From assembly GCA_947072905.1 (NCBI GenBank), contig CAMTKF010000007.1, forward strand, positions 1-64,000: a DNA stretch of 64,000 bases. Direction: 5' to 3'. The stretch comes from an uncultured Bacteroidales bacterium. GTDB lineage: Bacteria; Bacteroidota; Bacteroidia; Bacteroidales; Muribaculaceae. The notes beneath the pieces are model-generated. The model did not search any database and was not told where the DNA came from. It saw only the letters and a program-made list of their open reading frames with translations. Shown here piece after piece: positions 25,547 to 35,559 of the stretch (position 1 is its first letter; every line of letters starts with the position of its first letter). The position numbers and the translations under genes are program-made.

Positions 25547-26772
25547 TCTTTATTATCCTCAGCTTCTTCCTCAACGTCTTCATCCCAGAATTGGTCGTCA
25601 TCGTCGTCGTAGTCGAAGTCAGCGCCCCAGCTGTCAGCCGATATGCTCTGCAGGTCTTCTGCTTCTTCCTCTTCTTCGGCAGTGGGTTCGTATTCGAAAA
25701 TGAAGTCGTCTTCCTCTTTCACACGATGGCTTTCGGCCAGGTCCTGATGAGAAATATCTACGGTGGCCAGGCGGTTTGAATCGTCGGTAACGGCACGCCA
25801 CAACACGTCTTTAAGCTCCTGTATGCCCTGACCTGTAACAGCCGAGATAAATACGTAAGGCACACCCTCGGGCAGAGTCTTGCGCAGTTCCTCGGTCAGC
25901 TCCTCGTCGAGCATATCACTCTTTGAGATGGCCAGAATGCGGTGTTTGTCGAGCAACTGAGGATTGAATTGCTTAAGCTCGTTGAGAAGCACTTCGTAGT
26001 CCTTGGCAATATCGTCTGAATCGGCCGGCACCATAAACAGCAGCACGGCATTTCGTTCGATATGACGCAGGAATCTGAGTCCGAGGCCCTTGCCCTCGCT
26101 TGCGCCTTCGATAATACCGGGTATGTCGGCCATCACAAACGAGCGGTTGTCGCGGTAGCTGACTATGCCGAGCTGAGGCTCCATGGTGGTGAAGGGATAG
26201 TCGGCAATCTTGGGACGGGCAGCCGACACAGCCGACAGCAGTGTGGACTTGCCGGCGTTGGGAAATCCTACCAGACCCACATCGGCCAGCACTTTAAGTT
26301 CAAGGATGATGGACTTCTCTATTGCGGGTTCGCCGGGCTGAGCATAGCGCGGAGTGCGGTTTGTGGCCGACTTGAAATGCCAGTTGCCAAGGCCGCCGCG
26401 GCCACCTTTGAGCAGTTTGATCTCCTGACCGTCAAATGTGACTTCGGCAAGGTATTTGCCGGTCTCGGCATCGAATACCACAGTACCACAGGGTACGTCT
26501 ACCACCACATCCTCGCCGTCTTTACCGAAAGAACGTCCGGCCGAACCGCTTTGTCCGTTTCCGGCAAAAATATGTCGGCGGTAGCGCAGCGGGAGCAAGG
26601 TCCACATGTGCGAATTGCCCCTTAGTATGATATGACCGCCACGGCCGCCGTCGCCGCCGTCGGGTCCGCCCTTGGGTACATACTTGGCTCTGTGGAAATG
26701 ACGCGAGCCGGCACCGCCCTTACCCGAGCGGCAAAGAATCTTTACATAATCTATAAAATTTGAATCTGCCAT
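25543..26772 (-). CDS. obg: GTPase Obg/CgtA
   Basis: Obg glycine-rich N-domain ([12 protein letters not shown]), [28 protein letters not shown], acidic C-tail. Confidence 0.95.
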   Translation of the reverse strand: MADSNFIDYVKILCRSGKGGAGSRHFHRAKYVPKGGPDGGDGGRGGHIILRGNSHMWTLLPLRYRRHIFAGNGQSGSAGRSFGKDGEDVVVDVPCGTVVFDAETGKYLAEVTFDGQEIKLLKGGRGGLGNWHFKSATNRTPRYAQPGEPAIEKSIILELKVLADVGLVGFPNAGKSTLLSAVSAARPKIADYPFTTMEPQLGIVSYRDNRSFVMADIPGIIEGASEGKGLGLRFLRHIERNAVLLFMVPADSDDIAKDYEVLLNELKQFNPQLLDKHRILAISKSDMLDEELTEELRKTLPEGVPYVFISAVTGQGIQELKDVLWRAVTDDSNRLATVDISHQDLAESHRVKEEDDFIFEYEPTAEEEEEAEDLQSISADSWGADFDYDDDDDQFWDEDVEEEAEDNKE

Positions 26773-26776
26773 AACT

Positions 26777-27841
26777 TCAATTTAATTTTTTAGACGACAG
26801 GCTCTTGTGATGACGCATCAGTTCGGCGGCCTGCCTGAAATCGGCGGGAGAACCCACGTCGATCCATGTGCCTTTTATAGGATAATATGCCACTTTGCCC
26901 CCGGCTGCTATGGTGCGGTCAATAAGGTCTGTGGCATCTGTTCGTTCGTCGGCCGAGAGTGTGGCCAGTACATGGTTGCCAAACATATATATACCGGCGT
27001 TGGCATAGTATGAGTACAGCGGTTTTTCTTTCAGACCCGTCACACGGTCGCCGTCAAGGTCGAGAATGGCGTATGGAACCGTCACCTGATACGGAATGAC
27101 GGCTATGGTTATGTCGGCCCCGGCTTCCTTATGCCTGAGGTACAGATCCTCAAACGATATGGATGTGAGCAGATCGGAGTTCATCACAAGGGTATCGCCC
27201 TCGGGGCTTCTCTCGATCAATGCAGCCGAACCTATGGTACCGAGCGGCTTGGTCTCTTCGACACATTTAACCTGCACACCTGCTACGGGAGCGGCAAAGT
27301 GGTCGGCTATCTGCTCGGCAAGGTAGCGTGTGGTCACGCAAATATCTTTTACGCCCACCTCGGCCAGTGCCTCGATGTTATAGTCTATGATGGCCTTGCC
27401 CTCAATCTCAAGCAGTGGTTTGGGACGTGTGAGGGTGAGCGGACGCAGACGCTCGCCTTTACCTCCGGCCATCAGTACCGCACTAACCGGCAGACGGTTG
27501 TAAGTCTTGTTGAGGTCAATCACATCCTCAATGCGTCCGTCGCGGTCAAGACAGGGCACAAGAATTATTCCCATCTCACGTAAAGATTTCAGCATGGCCA
27601 CGGTATCGCCGTCCTGGCCGGGGCGCAAAGCCTTGAACCGGCGGTTCACAGCCATTGCGGCCGGAGCGTCGAGCGCGAGTCCGCCGAGCAGGGCGCGGCG
27701 CACATCTCCGTCGGTAAGGGTGCCGGTCATCACTCCATCACCATCTACAACAAATAGGGTCATGGAGCTGCCCGAAAGCCCGTTGAGCCGGTCGAGAGCT
27801 TCGAGTATCGTAGCTTCTGAGTTGAGGATATGTCTGTTCAT
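26777..27841 (-). CDS. Sugar-phosphate nucleotidyltransferase with N-terminal CBS domains (PtmE-like)
   Basis: CBS region then [25 protein letters not shown]. Confidence 0.85.
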   Translation of the reverse strand: MNRHILNSEATILEALDRLNGLSGSSMTLFVVDGDGVMTGTLTDGDVRRALLGGLALDAPAAMAVNRRFKALRPGQDGDTVAMLKSLREMGIILVPCLDRDGRIEDVIDLNKTYNRLPVSAVLMAGGKGERLRPLTLTRPKPLLEIEGKAIIDYNIEALAEVGVKDICVTTRYLAEQIADHFAAPVAGVQVKCVEETKPLGTIGSAALIERSPEGDTLVMNSDLLTSISFEDLYLRHKEAGADITIAVIPYQVTVPYAILDLDGDRVTGLKEKPLYSYYANAGIYMFGNHVLATLSADERTDATDLIDRTIAAGGKVAYYPIKGTWIDVGSPADFRQAAELMRHHKSLSSKKLN

Positions 27842-27876
27842 ATTTTATTACCTCTTATTATAACAATATTTTAATT

Positions 27877-28575
27877 CTATAGTTTGGCCGACTGCGACAT
27901 CAGTGCCTCGGCCACAAGCCAATCGGTGGGAGTGTCAAGGTCTACCGAACGTGCGGCCGGCATCACCGAGGGTATTCTCTTGCCAAATGCGCCCATGGGC
28001 ATGGCTCTGAGCGATGCGGGGTTTATCACATACACAGCCCCGTTATATTCCCAGGCTGCGGGCGCATCCTGGCGGCGCACAAGCAGCCCGTCGCCTTTGG
28101 AGATGTGCAGATATCCGGTGGCAGGATCAGTCTCGAAACAGTTGTAATACGGATTGGCCGAGGCTTCTTTCACACTCACCACCATATCTACATCAGGCGA
28201 ATAAAGCTCAAGGGCTGCTTTTATGTCGTCGGCTGTACGCAGGGGCGATGTGGGCTGCAACAGCACCACACAGTCGTATGCTATGCCGCGGCTGTCGGCC
28301 CAGTCCATGGCATCGAGCATCATCTCGCGGCTGCCGGCGGTGTCTGTGGCCAGATGTGCCGGACGCATATACTCCACCTCCAGCCCGAGCGAGCGGGCGG
28401 TATCGGCTATCTCCGCGTCATCGGTAGACAGAATTATAGAGCTGTCGGGCGTACCGGCGGCTCTTGCAGCGTCGATGCTGTAAGCTATGAGCGGACGGCC
28501 GCCAAGCAGCTTGATATTCTTGCGGGGTATGCCTTTGCTTCCTCCCCGCGCAGGAATTATATACAGAGGTGTCAT
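27877..28575 (-). CDS. Acylneuraminate (nonulosonate) cytidylyltransferase
   Basis: IIPARGGSKGIPRKNIKLLGGRPLIAYSIDAA; LLQPTSPLRTADDI. Confidence 0.9.
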   Translation of the reverse strand: MTPLYIIPARGGSKGIPRKNIKLLGGRPLIAYSIDAARAAGTPDSSIILSTDDAEIADTARSLGLEVEYMRPAHLATDTAGSREMMLDAMDWADSRGIAYDCVVLLQPTSPLRTADDIKAALELYSPDVDMVVSVKEASANPYYNCFETDPATGYLHISKGDGLLVRRQDAPAAWEYNGAVYVINPASLRAMPMGAFGKRIPSVMPAARSVDLDTPTDWLVAEALMSQSAKL

Positions 28576-29729
28576 AAATCATAAAATTTTTTAGGCTCAA
28601 CCGGCAGTGTGTCCATAAATTTGAGTACAGTCTTCACAGCCAGTTCCAATGTATTCTCCTTGCAGTAAGGATTTGGCGAGCGGCGGGCATCCTCAACGAA
28701 TGTGGGATTGAGAGCCTTGTTAACGGCTTCTTCAATCATGTCGGCAGAGTCGCCGCAGTCTATCACGAGCGGGCTGTGCAGGCGTCCGCGCTGCCTTATG
28801 CCTATGTTTACCGCAGGGGTGCCGGCGGCCGGGACTTCAATAATTGCGCTCGATGAATTTCCCACCACCACAGCGGCCATGCTTATGGCGCTGAGATAGC
28901 GGTGCATACCGAGCGTCTTCACCAATGCGACCCTCCCGGCAGAGCGTGCGGCCCATTGTTTGAGCACCTCGATTATCTCCTCGTTACCGGCATCGTTATT
29001 CGGGTAAGTGGCTATTATGTTGAGCTGCGGGAAGCGGTCGAGAGCCTCGACCATAGCCCGGCAACGCTCGGCGGGCGCCACACGGTCGAGAGTGGCTGGA
29101 TGGAATGTAACTACTGCAAACGGTACTGAAGCATCCAAGCCCAGACTGTCGCAAAGTTCGGCTCGGCTGATACGGGGCTGATTCATCAGGTTCCATACGC
29201 CGAGTGCGCCGGTATTTACCACGCGGTCGGGGTGCTCGCCAAGCTGTATCACTCGGCGGCGGTATTCGTCGGTTGCGGTAAGGTGCAGGGTCGACAGTTT
29301 GGTGATTGCGTGGCGCAGAGAATCGTCTATGGCGCCCTCGGATATCTCGCCGCCATGCAGATGAATAATGGGTATACCCATCACTGCCGCAGCCGAGGCT
29401 ACGGCCATCATCTCGTATCTGTCGCCGAGCAGCAGCAGGGCATAGGGTTTGAGCCGGCCCAGAGCGGCGGCGGTGCCCCCAAGGCATACGCCCATGGCCT
29501 CGGCACGCTTTTCGGGCGAATCGCCGGCATCGGGCATAGGCACACGCGCATCCACCTCAAAGCCGGCAGCCAAAATTTCATCTATGGTATGACCGTATGT
29601 ATCCATCAGGTGCATGTTGGTAGCAAGAATCTGCAACCGCACCCGGCCGCTGTCGCGCAAAGCCTCGGCCAAGGGACGGAGTATCCCCCAGTCGGCACGC
29701 GTACTCGTAGCTATACATAAGGTCTTCAT
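28572..29729 (-). CDS. UDP-N-acetylglucosamine 2-epimerase, hydrolysing (NeuC/LegG family)
   Basis: CIATSTRADWGILRPL; LGDRYEMMAVASAAAVMGIPIIHLHGGEISEGAIDDSLRHAITKLSTLHL. Confidence 0.92.
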   Translation of the reverse strand: MKTLCIATSTRADWGILRPLAEALRDSGRVRLQILATNMHLMDTYGHTIDEILAAGFEVDARVPMPDAGDSPEKRAEAMGVCLGGTAAALGRLKPYALLLLGDRYEMMAVASAAAVMGIPIIHLHGGEISEGAIDDSLRHAITKLSTLHLTATDEYRRRVIQLGEHPDRVVNTGALGVWNLMNQPRISRAELCDSLGLDASVPFAVVTFHPATLDRVAPAERCRAMVEALDRFPQLNIIATYPNNDAGNEEIIEVLKQWAARSAGRVALVKTLGMHRYLSAISMAAVVVGNSSSAIIEVPAAGTPAVNIGIRQRGRLHSPLVIDCGDSADMIEEAVNKALNPTFVEDARRSPNPYCKENTLELAVKTVLKFMDTLPVEPKKFYDL

Positions 29730-29743
29730 ACCCTAAAATAGAA

Positions 29744-30622
29744 TTACATTACATTGAGAACCTGCTCCTTGATCTGCTCAAGCACGTCTTTCATCTTCAC
29801 AACTATGCGCTGCATTCCGGCATGATTGCTCTTTGAGCCGAGTGTGTTGATCTCGCGACCCATTTCCTGAGCGATAAAACCGAGTTTCTTGCCCTGGCCC
29901 GGCTCGCCTTCCATGGTTTCGAGGAAGTAGCGCAGATGCTGGCCCAGACGCTGACGTTCTTCGTTCACATCGAGCTTTTCGATATAGAAAATCATTTCCT
30001 GCTCCAGACGGCCTTTGTCGTACTCGGCCACGGGTATGCGGGCAAGGCCTTCTTCGATACGCGCACGGATTTTAGGCCCACGCTCGGCCTCGTAAGGCTC
30101 AATTTCCTTGAGCAAATCGGCAATCGTCTTGATGCGGGGGGCGAAAAATTCCTCAAGACGGCGACCTTCGGCCCGGCGGTATTCCATCAGAGCCTCGATA
30201 GCCATGTTGGTGGCAGTGATAACAGCCTGATGCAGTTCGGGTGAATTTTCATCCTCGGCATCGGTTATGGTAACGTCAGGAAAACGCATCAGCACCGACA
30301 TCCAGTCAAAAGGTTCTTTGATCTCCAGAGCCTTTACAGCTTCGTCAATCTGAGCCTTATAAGCCTGAAGTGCAGGCATATTGAGTTTTACCTGAGTATT
30401 GGCTCCATTAAGGTTTTCCATTGATACTATGACATCCACCTTACCGCGCTGCAAGCTGTGTGCCACTATATTACGCATTTCAAGCTCATAGTGACGCAAA
30501 GCCATCGGCACTCGCGCGTTGATATCCATCTGTTTGGAATTCAGCGACTTGATTTCTACGGTTATTTTTTTGTTAGGAGCTTCGGCCGAAGCCTTGCCGA
30601 AGCCCGTCATTGACAATAGCAT
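29744..30622 (-). CDS. YicC/YloC family endoribonuclease
   Basis: MLLSMTGFGKA N-terminus; GKKLGFIAQEMGREINTLGSKSNHAGMQRIVVKMKDVLEQIKEQVLNV C-terminus. Confidence 0.93.
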   Translation of the reverse strand: MLLSMTGFGKASAEAPNKKITVEIKSLNSKQMDINARVPMALRHYELEMRNIVAHSLQRGKVDVIVSMENLNGANTQVKLNMPALQAYKAQIDEAVKALEIKEPFDWMSVLMRFPDVTITDAEDENSPELHQAVITATNMAIEALMEYRRAEGRRLEEFFAPRIKTIADLLKEIEPYEAERGPKIRARIEEGLARIPVAEYDKGRLEQEMIFYIEKLDVNEERQRLGQHLRYFLETMEGEPGQGKKLGFIAQEMGREINTLGSKSNHAGMQRIVVKMKDVLEQIKEQVLNVM

Positions 30623-30804
30623 AAGTATTAAACTAATTTTACAATAATTCTACAAAATTACAAAAAAAATTAATAAGCTCTGCAATTAGAACTTGTTTTA
30701 AAATTTTTTCATTTAATATTTGCATTTCTCATTTGTGTATTGTTACTTTGCATATTGTATTTTTAGAATGAAAAATTATTTGACCCTTTAACTGACTTAT
30801 ATAC

Positions 30805-31356
30805 ATGATTTTCAAATTTAAAATAGTCTCTGACGGAGCTGAGACTTTTAAGCGCGAAATCAAAATTGACGCTCAAGGCACCTTCCTTGACCTTAAGAAT
30901 GCGATCTGCGACTCTGTTGGTTATGACAAAACCATGATGGACTCTTTCTTTATCTGCGACGACGGATGGGAAAAGCGCAAGGAAATAACCTACGAAGATA
31001 TGGATTTTGATTCGGATCAGGAAGCGTGGCTCATGGATGATGCCGTGCTCGAAGATTTTATCGACGATGAAGGCCAGAAGGTTCTGTATGTGTTTGACTA
31101 TATGACCGACCGTGCCATGTTTATGGAAATGACCGAGATGATTCCCGGACAGACCCTGAAAGATCCCTTGTGCACACTGGCTCTGGGCAACGCTCCCAAG
31201 CAAACCGTCGACATGGACGAATTTGATGCGCAGATCGACGCCAAAATGGCCAAGGCTGTGCCTTCTGTCGAAGATCTCGACGAGGAGTTCTACGGTTCCG
31301 ATGAATTCAATCCCGAAGAATTCGAAGCCGAAGGATACGACGAGATGGACATCTGA
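30805..31356 (+). CDS. IS1096 element passenger TnpR / pRiA4b ORF-3-like family protein
   Basis: MIFKFKIVSDGAETFKREIKIDAQGTFLDLKNAICDSVGYDKTMMDSFFICDDGW. Confidence 0.65.
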   Translation: MIFKFKIVSDGAETFKREIKIDAQGTFLDLKNAICDSVGYDKTMMDSFFICDDGWEKRKEITYEDMDFDSDQEAWLMDDAVLEDFIDDEGQKVLYVFDYMTDRAMFMEMTEMIPGQTLKDPLCTLALGNAPKQTVDMDEFDAQIDAKMAKAVPSVEDLDEEFYGSDEFNPEEFEAEGYDEMDI

Positions 31357-31434
31357 TCCGGCCGTTTACTCAATCATATACGGGGTGGTGATTTTGCCTC
31401 CCCCGTAATATTATGTAGACATATTTGCAAAAAA

Positions 31435-32397
31435 ATGCTTCCAAATACAGCTAATTTAATAAATAAAATATTTTCGGGCAGCGATTTGACCGACGACGAG
31501 GTCTATTCGCTGCTCGCCTTGCCTTCTGCCGAGCTCAGAGAGGCTGCCGCTGCCGTACACAGCAAGTTCTCGCCACGCAAATTCGACTCATGCTCCATAA
31601 TCAATGCGCGATCGGGTCTGTGCTCCGAGAATTGCAAATGGTGCGCACAGTCGCGCCACTATTCTACCGACTGCGAGCAGTATGCCATTGTAGACCACGA
31701 CCAATGCCTGGACGAGGCCCGGCAGAGCCATCAGCATGGCATAGGACACTTCTCTATGGTAGCCAGCGGCCGCAGCGTGAGCGGCAAAGCGCTCGACAGC
31801 ATGTGCGCCATGCTCAGCGAGATCAAGTCGGGCGTAGGCATAGCCACTTGCGCCTCAATGGGTTTGCTGTCGTATGATGATATGAAGAAGCTGCGCGAAG
31901 CCGGCGTAATGCGCTATCATTGCAATCTTGAGACAGCGCCATCGCACTTCCCTACCCTGTGCACCACCCACACCTATGAAGACAAGCTGCAGACCATAGC
32001 CCACGCCCACAGTCTGGGAATGGAAGTTTGCAGCGGCGGCATAATAGGCATGGGCGAGAGTGCGCGCCAAAGGGCCGAATTTGCTCTGGCTCTGCGCAGA
32101 GCAAAGCCGGTTTCAATCCCTATCAATGTACTTATACCCATCCCCGGCACACCGCTGGCCGACACTCCTGCCATTTCTGACGACGAAATCATAGACACCG
32201 TGGCTATATTCCGCCTGACACATCCGCGCACAACCCTGCGATTTGCCGGCGGCCGCAAACGACTCAGCACCGAAGTGCAGCTGCAGTGTATGCGCGTGGG
32301 CATAAACGGCGCCATAGTGGGCGACATGCTCACCACCATAGGCAATTCAGTGGCCGAAGACCGCAAGTTGGTCAGCAAAGCCGACTATGAGTTTTGA
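31435..32397 (+). CDS. bioB: Biotin synthase
   Basis: Radical SAM motif CSENCKWCAQS; VLIPIPGTPLAD. Confidence 0.95.
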   Translation: MLPNTANLINKIFSGSDLTDDEVYSLLALPSAELREAAAAVHSKFSPRKFDSCSIINARSGLCSENCKWCAQSRHYSTDCEQYAIVDHDQCLDEARQSHQHGIGHFSMVASGRSVSGKALDSMCAMLSEIKSGVGIATCASMGLLSYDDMKKLREAGVMRYHCNLETAPSHFPTLCTTHTYEDKLQTIAHAHSLGMEVCSGGIIGMGESARQRAEFALALRRAKPVSIPINVLIPIPGTPLADTPAISDDEIIDTVAIFRLTHPRTTLRFAGGRKRLSTEVQLQCMRVGINGAIVGDMLTTIGNSVAEDRKLVSKADYEF

Positions 32398-32424
32398 TTA
32401 TTTGATTTAATATTGATTTAATAT

Positions 32425-33192
32425 ATGGTAAACGCTCTGAAAAAAGAAATATCCTCGCTCGCCACTGTCAAGGGGCGGCGCAAACTGCATGCCTTCATGG
32501 CCGAGGGCACCAAGTGTGTGCTCGATACGATAGAATCTTTCAGGCCGCGCCATATAGTGGCCACCGAGGGGTGGCTGCAATCTCATGAATTGCCCCGGGT
32601 AGCCCATGACTGCATAATCACCGCCAACCTCGGCGAAATAAAACAGATAAGCTGCATGACCTTGGCTCCGGAGGTCGTTGCAGTGTACGAATTGCCCGAT
32701 GAACCCGTATTCTGCCCCGAATCGCTGACGGGCAAACTCGTTGTGGCTCTCGACTGCGTGCAAGACCCCGGAAACCTCGGCACCATAATGCGCACGGCCG
32801 ACTGGATGGGGATTGATACCATCCTGGCATCGGTTGACACAGCCGATTGCTTCAACCCCAAGGTGGTACAGGCCACAATGGGTGCTATATCGCGGGTGAA
32901 GGTGGTGTACGGCGACCTCCCTGCCATGCTGGGTGAATTGCCTGCCGATATGCCTGTGTACGGTACTTTCCTTAATGGCGAGAACTTATATACCAGCCCC
33001 CTGTCTGCGGCCGGTGTTGTGGTGATGGGCAACGAAGGCAAAGGCATATCCGACGCCGTGGCACGATGTGTGACATCGCGCTTGCTCATACCGTCGTTTC
33101 CGCCGGGTGCCACCACATCCGAGAGCCTTAATGTAGCCACTGCCACAGCCATAGTCCTGGCCCAATTCCGTTCTAAATTCTTCACAAAATAA
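32425..33192 (+). CDS. TrmH/SpoU family RNA methyltransferase
   Basis: DCVQDPGNLGTIMRTADWMGID; VVMGNEGKGIS; LNVATATAIVL. Confidence 0.93.
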   Translation: MVNALKKEISSLATVKGRRKLHAFMAEGTKCVLDTIESFRPRHIVATEGWLQSHELPRVAHDCIITANLGEIKQISCMTLAPEVVAVYELPDEPVFCPESLTGKLVVALDCVQDPGNLGTIMRTADWMGIDTILASVDTADCFNPKVVQATMGAISRVKVVYGDLPAMLGELPADMPVYGTFLNGENLYTSPLSAAGVVVMGNEGKGISDAVARCVTSRLLIPSFPPGATTSESLNVATATAIVLAQFRSKFFTK

Positions 33193-33194
33193 TC

Positions 33195-34562
33195 ATGGCT
33201 AAAGCTAAGTACAAGACAGTGTGGATGTGCAACAACTGCGGTGCCGAGTCGCCGCGGTGGGAAGGTCGTTGCCCCTCATGCGGACAATGGAACACTATGG
33301 TAGAGGAAAAAGTGCCGGCCACCCTGCGCTCGCCCTCGCCCGTAGCTTCGGCCGGCAAGTCGACCGCAACTCCCCTCAACGAAATCACCACATCCGACCT
33401 GCCGCGTATAAAGCTGCCTTCGGGAGAGCTGAACCGTGTACTTGGCGGAGGCCTTGTGCCGGGCGCCATGGTGCTTATAGGCGGAGAACCCGGCGTGGGC
33501 AAGTCGACATTGGTATTACAGAATCTGCTCTCCATAAAATCGCGCACCATACTATACGCCTCGGGCGAGGAAAGCGCCACTCAGCTCAAGATGCGAGCCG
33601 ACCGCATAGGCCGCGGCTCCGACAACATGTATATCGTGTGCGAGACATCGCTCGAAAATATCTTCAGCCATATCAACACCGTCAAGCCCGGCATTGTGGT
33701 GATTGACTCCATTCAGACCATAGCCTCAGATGCCCTCGACTCCTCGGCCGGCTCGGTAAGCCAGGTGCGCGAATGCGCCGCCCAGCTGCTCAAATATGCC
33801 AAGGAAAGCGGCGTACCCGTATTGCTTATAGGCCATATAACCAAAGAAGGCTCGCTTGCGGGCCCCAAGGTACTTGAGCACATAGTGGATGCCGTATTGC
33901 AGTTTGAGGGCGACAGCCAGTACATGTTCCGCATTCTGCGTGCCATCAAAAACCGATTTGGCAGCACATCCGAGCTTGGTATATATGAGATGGGCCAGAA
34001 GGGGCTGCGCGAGGTGCTGAATCCGTCGCAGCTGCTGATGGGCGTACACGACGAAGCCCTGAGCGGCGTGGCCATCGGTGTCACCGTAGAGGGCGTACGA
34101 CCCTTCCTCATAGAAGTGCAGGCACTGGTCAGCACGGCCGCATACGGCACACCGCAGCGCGCCGTCACCGGCTTCGATTCCAAACGCATGAACATGCTGC
34201 TCGCCGTACTCGAAAAACGGGTTGGATTCAAACTCGCCGCCAAGGACGTATTCCTAAACATAGCCGGCGGCATCAAGGTAAACGACCCGGCTCTCGACCT
34301 GCCGGTAATATGCGCTATCCTGTCGAGCAACTTCGACACCCCGGTGCCGCACACCACCTGCATGTGTGGCGAAATAGGCCTGTCGGGCGAGATACGCCCC
34401 GTGGCACGTCTGGAGCAGCGCGTGGGCGAGGCTTGCAAGCTGGGTATGGATCGCATTCTCGTGCCCAAGGGCAACCTGAAGGGAGTGGACACATCGCGCT
34501 TCAATATCCAAATCATAGAAGTGAGCCGCGTGGAAGAGGCTTTCCGCACCCTTTTTGCCTGA
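33195..34562 (+). CDS. radA: DNA repair protein RadA
   Basis: C4 zinc finger CNNCGAESPRWEGRCPSCGQWNT; Walker A GGEPGVGKST; KNRFGS motif. Confidence 0.96.
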   Translation: MAKAKYKTVWMCNNCGAESPRWEGRCPSCGQWNTMVEEKVPATLRSPSPVASAGKSTATPLNEITTSDLPRIKLPSGELNRVLGGGLVPGAMVLIGGEPGVGKSTLVLQNLLSIKSRTILYASGEESATQLKMRADRIGRGSDNMYIVCETSLENIFSHINTVKPGIVVIDSIQTIASDALDSSAGSVSQVRECAAQLLKYAKESGVPVLLIGHITKEGSLAGPKVLEHIVDAVLQFEGDSQYMFRILRAIKNRFGSTSELGIYEMGQKGLREVLNPSQLLMGVHDEALSGVAIGVTVEGVRPFLIEVQALVSTAAYGTPQRAVTGFDSKRMNMLLAVLEKRVGFKLAAKDVFLNIAGGIKVNDPALDLPVICAILSSNFDTPVPHTTCMCGEIGLSGEIRPVARLEQRVGEACKLGMDRILVPKGNLKGVDTSRFNIQIIEVSRVEEAFRTLFA

Positions 34563-34570
34563 TAAGGCTC

Positions 34571-34737
34571 TTAGAAACTGTTTAAAATTTATTTTATCTT
34601 GTCTTTGAGAGTCTTGTCTATGTATTTTAGATATGGATTCAGTCATTTAGGAGCCACTAAACTCCATCATCAATATCAAAAATCCAAATGACAATCCTTC
34701 TCAAATCCTGCGACAAATAAATTTAAATAGTTTCTTA
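34571..34737. mobile_element. MITE-like palindromic element (167 bp) with imperfect terminal inverted repeats
   Basis: TTAGAAACTGTTTAAAATTTATTT ... AAATAAATTTAAATAGTTTCTTA; internal GGATTCAGTCATTT/AAATGACAATCC; 74/76 match to 1-76. Confidence 0.75.
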
Positions 34738-34879
34738 GTTAAGCCGTGTTAAGCGCGGTTAAAGATTGTAAGCAAATTAAACTTTCGGATTTTCATTGTG
34801 TCTTTATTACGAAACAAATCGGGAACGGTTTGTCGTAAAAAACAAGAATAAAATAACAATAGAACATACCGAAAGATTT

Positions 34880-35440
34880 ATGAAAAAGATTTTCTCTCTC
34901 GCTCTCGCGACCATTGCCCTCTGCGGCATTCCTGCTGTTGCCCAGACTCAGAAAACCACCACTTGCACCACTCCCACCGAGCAGTGTAAAGCCGCTGAGA
35001 ACTGCAAGCCCGCTACATGTGGCAAGAATCCCGGACATTGCGACGCCTTTACAGGTCTCAACCTCACCGATGCCCAGAAGCAGTCGTTGACCGAACTTCG
35101 CAACAACCGCCGCACCGCCCAGCAGGCACGCAAGCAGGAAAAGCAGATGGCTAAAAAAGAGGATCGCCGCCAGAACGACTCGCTCCGCAAGACCGAACGC
35201 CGCGAATACCTCGCTAATGTAAAGAATATCCTCACACCCGAACAGTATGTGGTGTTCCTCGAAAATATCGTTGTCGAACAACCCATGCCCGGCGGTCGCA
35301 ACCATAAAATGCACGCCGACCGCGGTCGCCGTATTCAGAAAGACTCCCGCATGGAACGCCGAACCGGCGAAGGACTCGCCAAAGGACAGCGTCCGCAACG
35401 CGGCACCAAGATTAACGCTTCCATGAATACCCAGCAATAA
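34880..35440 (+). CDS. Secreted basic DUF4890-like protein
   Basis: Signal peptide MKKIFSLALATIALCGIPAVAQT; LTDAQKQSLTELRNNRR...LTPEQYVVFLENI. Confidence 0.6.
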   Translation: MKKIFSLALATIALCGIPAVAQTQKTTTCTTPTEQCKAAENCKPATCGKNPGHCDAFTGLNLTDAQKQSLTELRNNRRTAQQARKQEKQMAKKEDRRQNDSLRKTERREYLANVKNILTPEQYVVFLENIVVEQPMPGGRNHKMHADRGRRIQKDSRMERRTGEGLAKGQRPQRGTKINASMNTQQ

Positions 35441-35559
35441 TCATTCTCCTTTTTTCTCCTCACAGAGTCTGCCACATCAACAGTTGGCAGTCTCTTGTGT
35501 TTTTTATAACTATTCCTGTCTTTTGTTTGTTATAAACAAATAACTAATCCTGTTTATTT

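Noticed and set aside
30805-31356. Active IS1096-type transposon
   Set aside because: Only the passenger-family protein is present; no transposase or terminal repeats found nearby.
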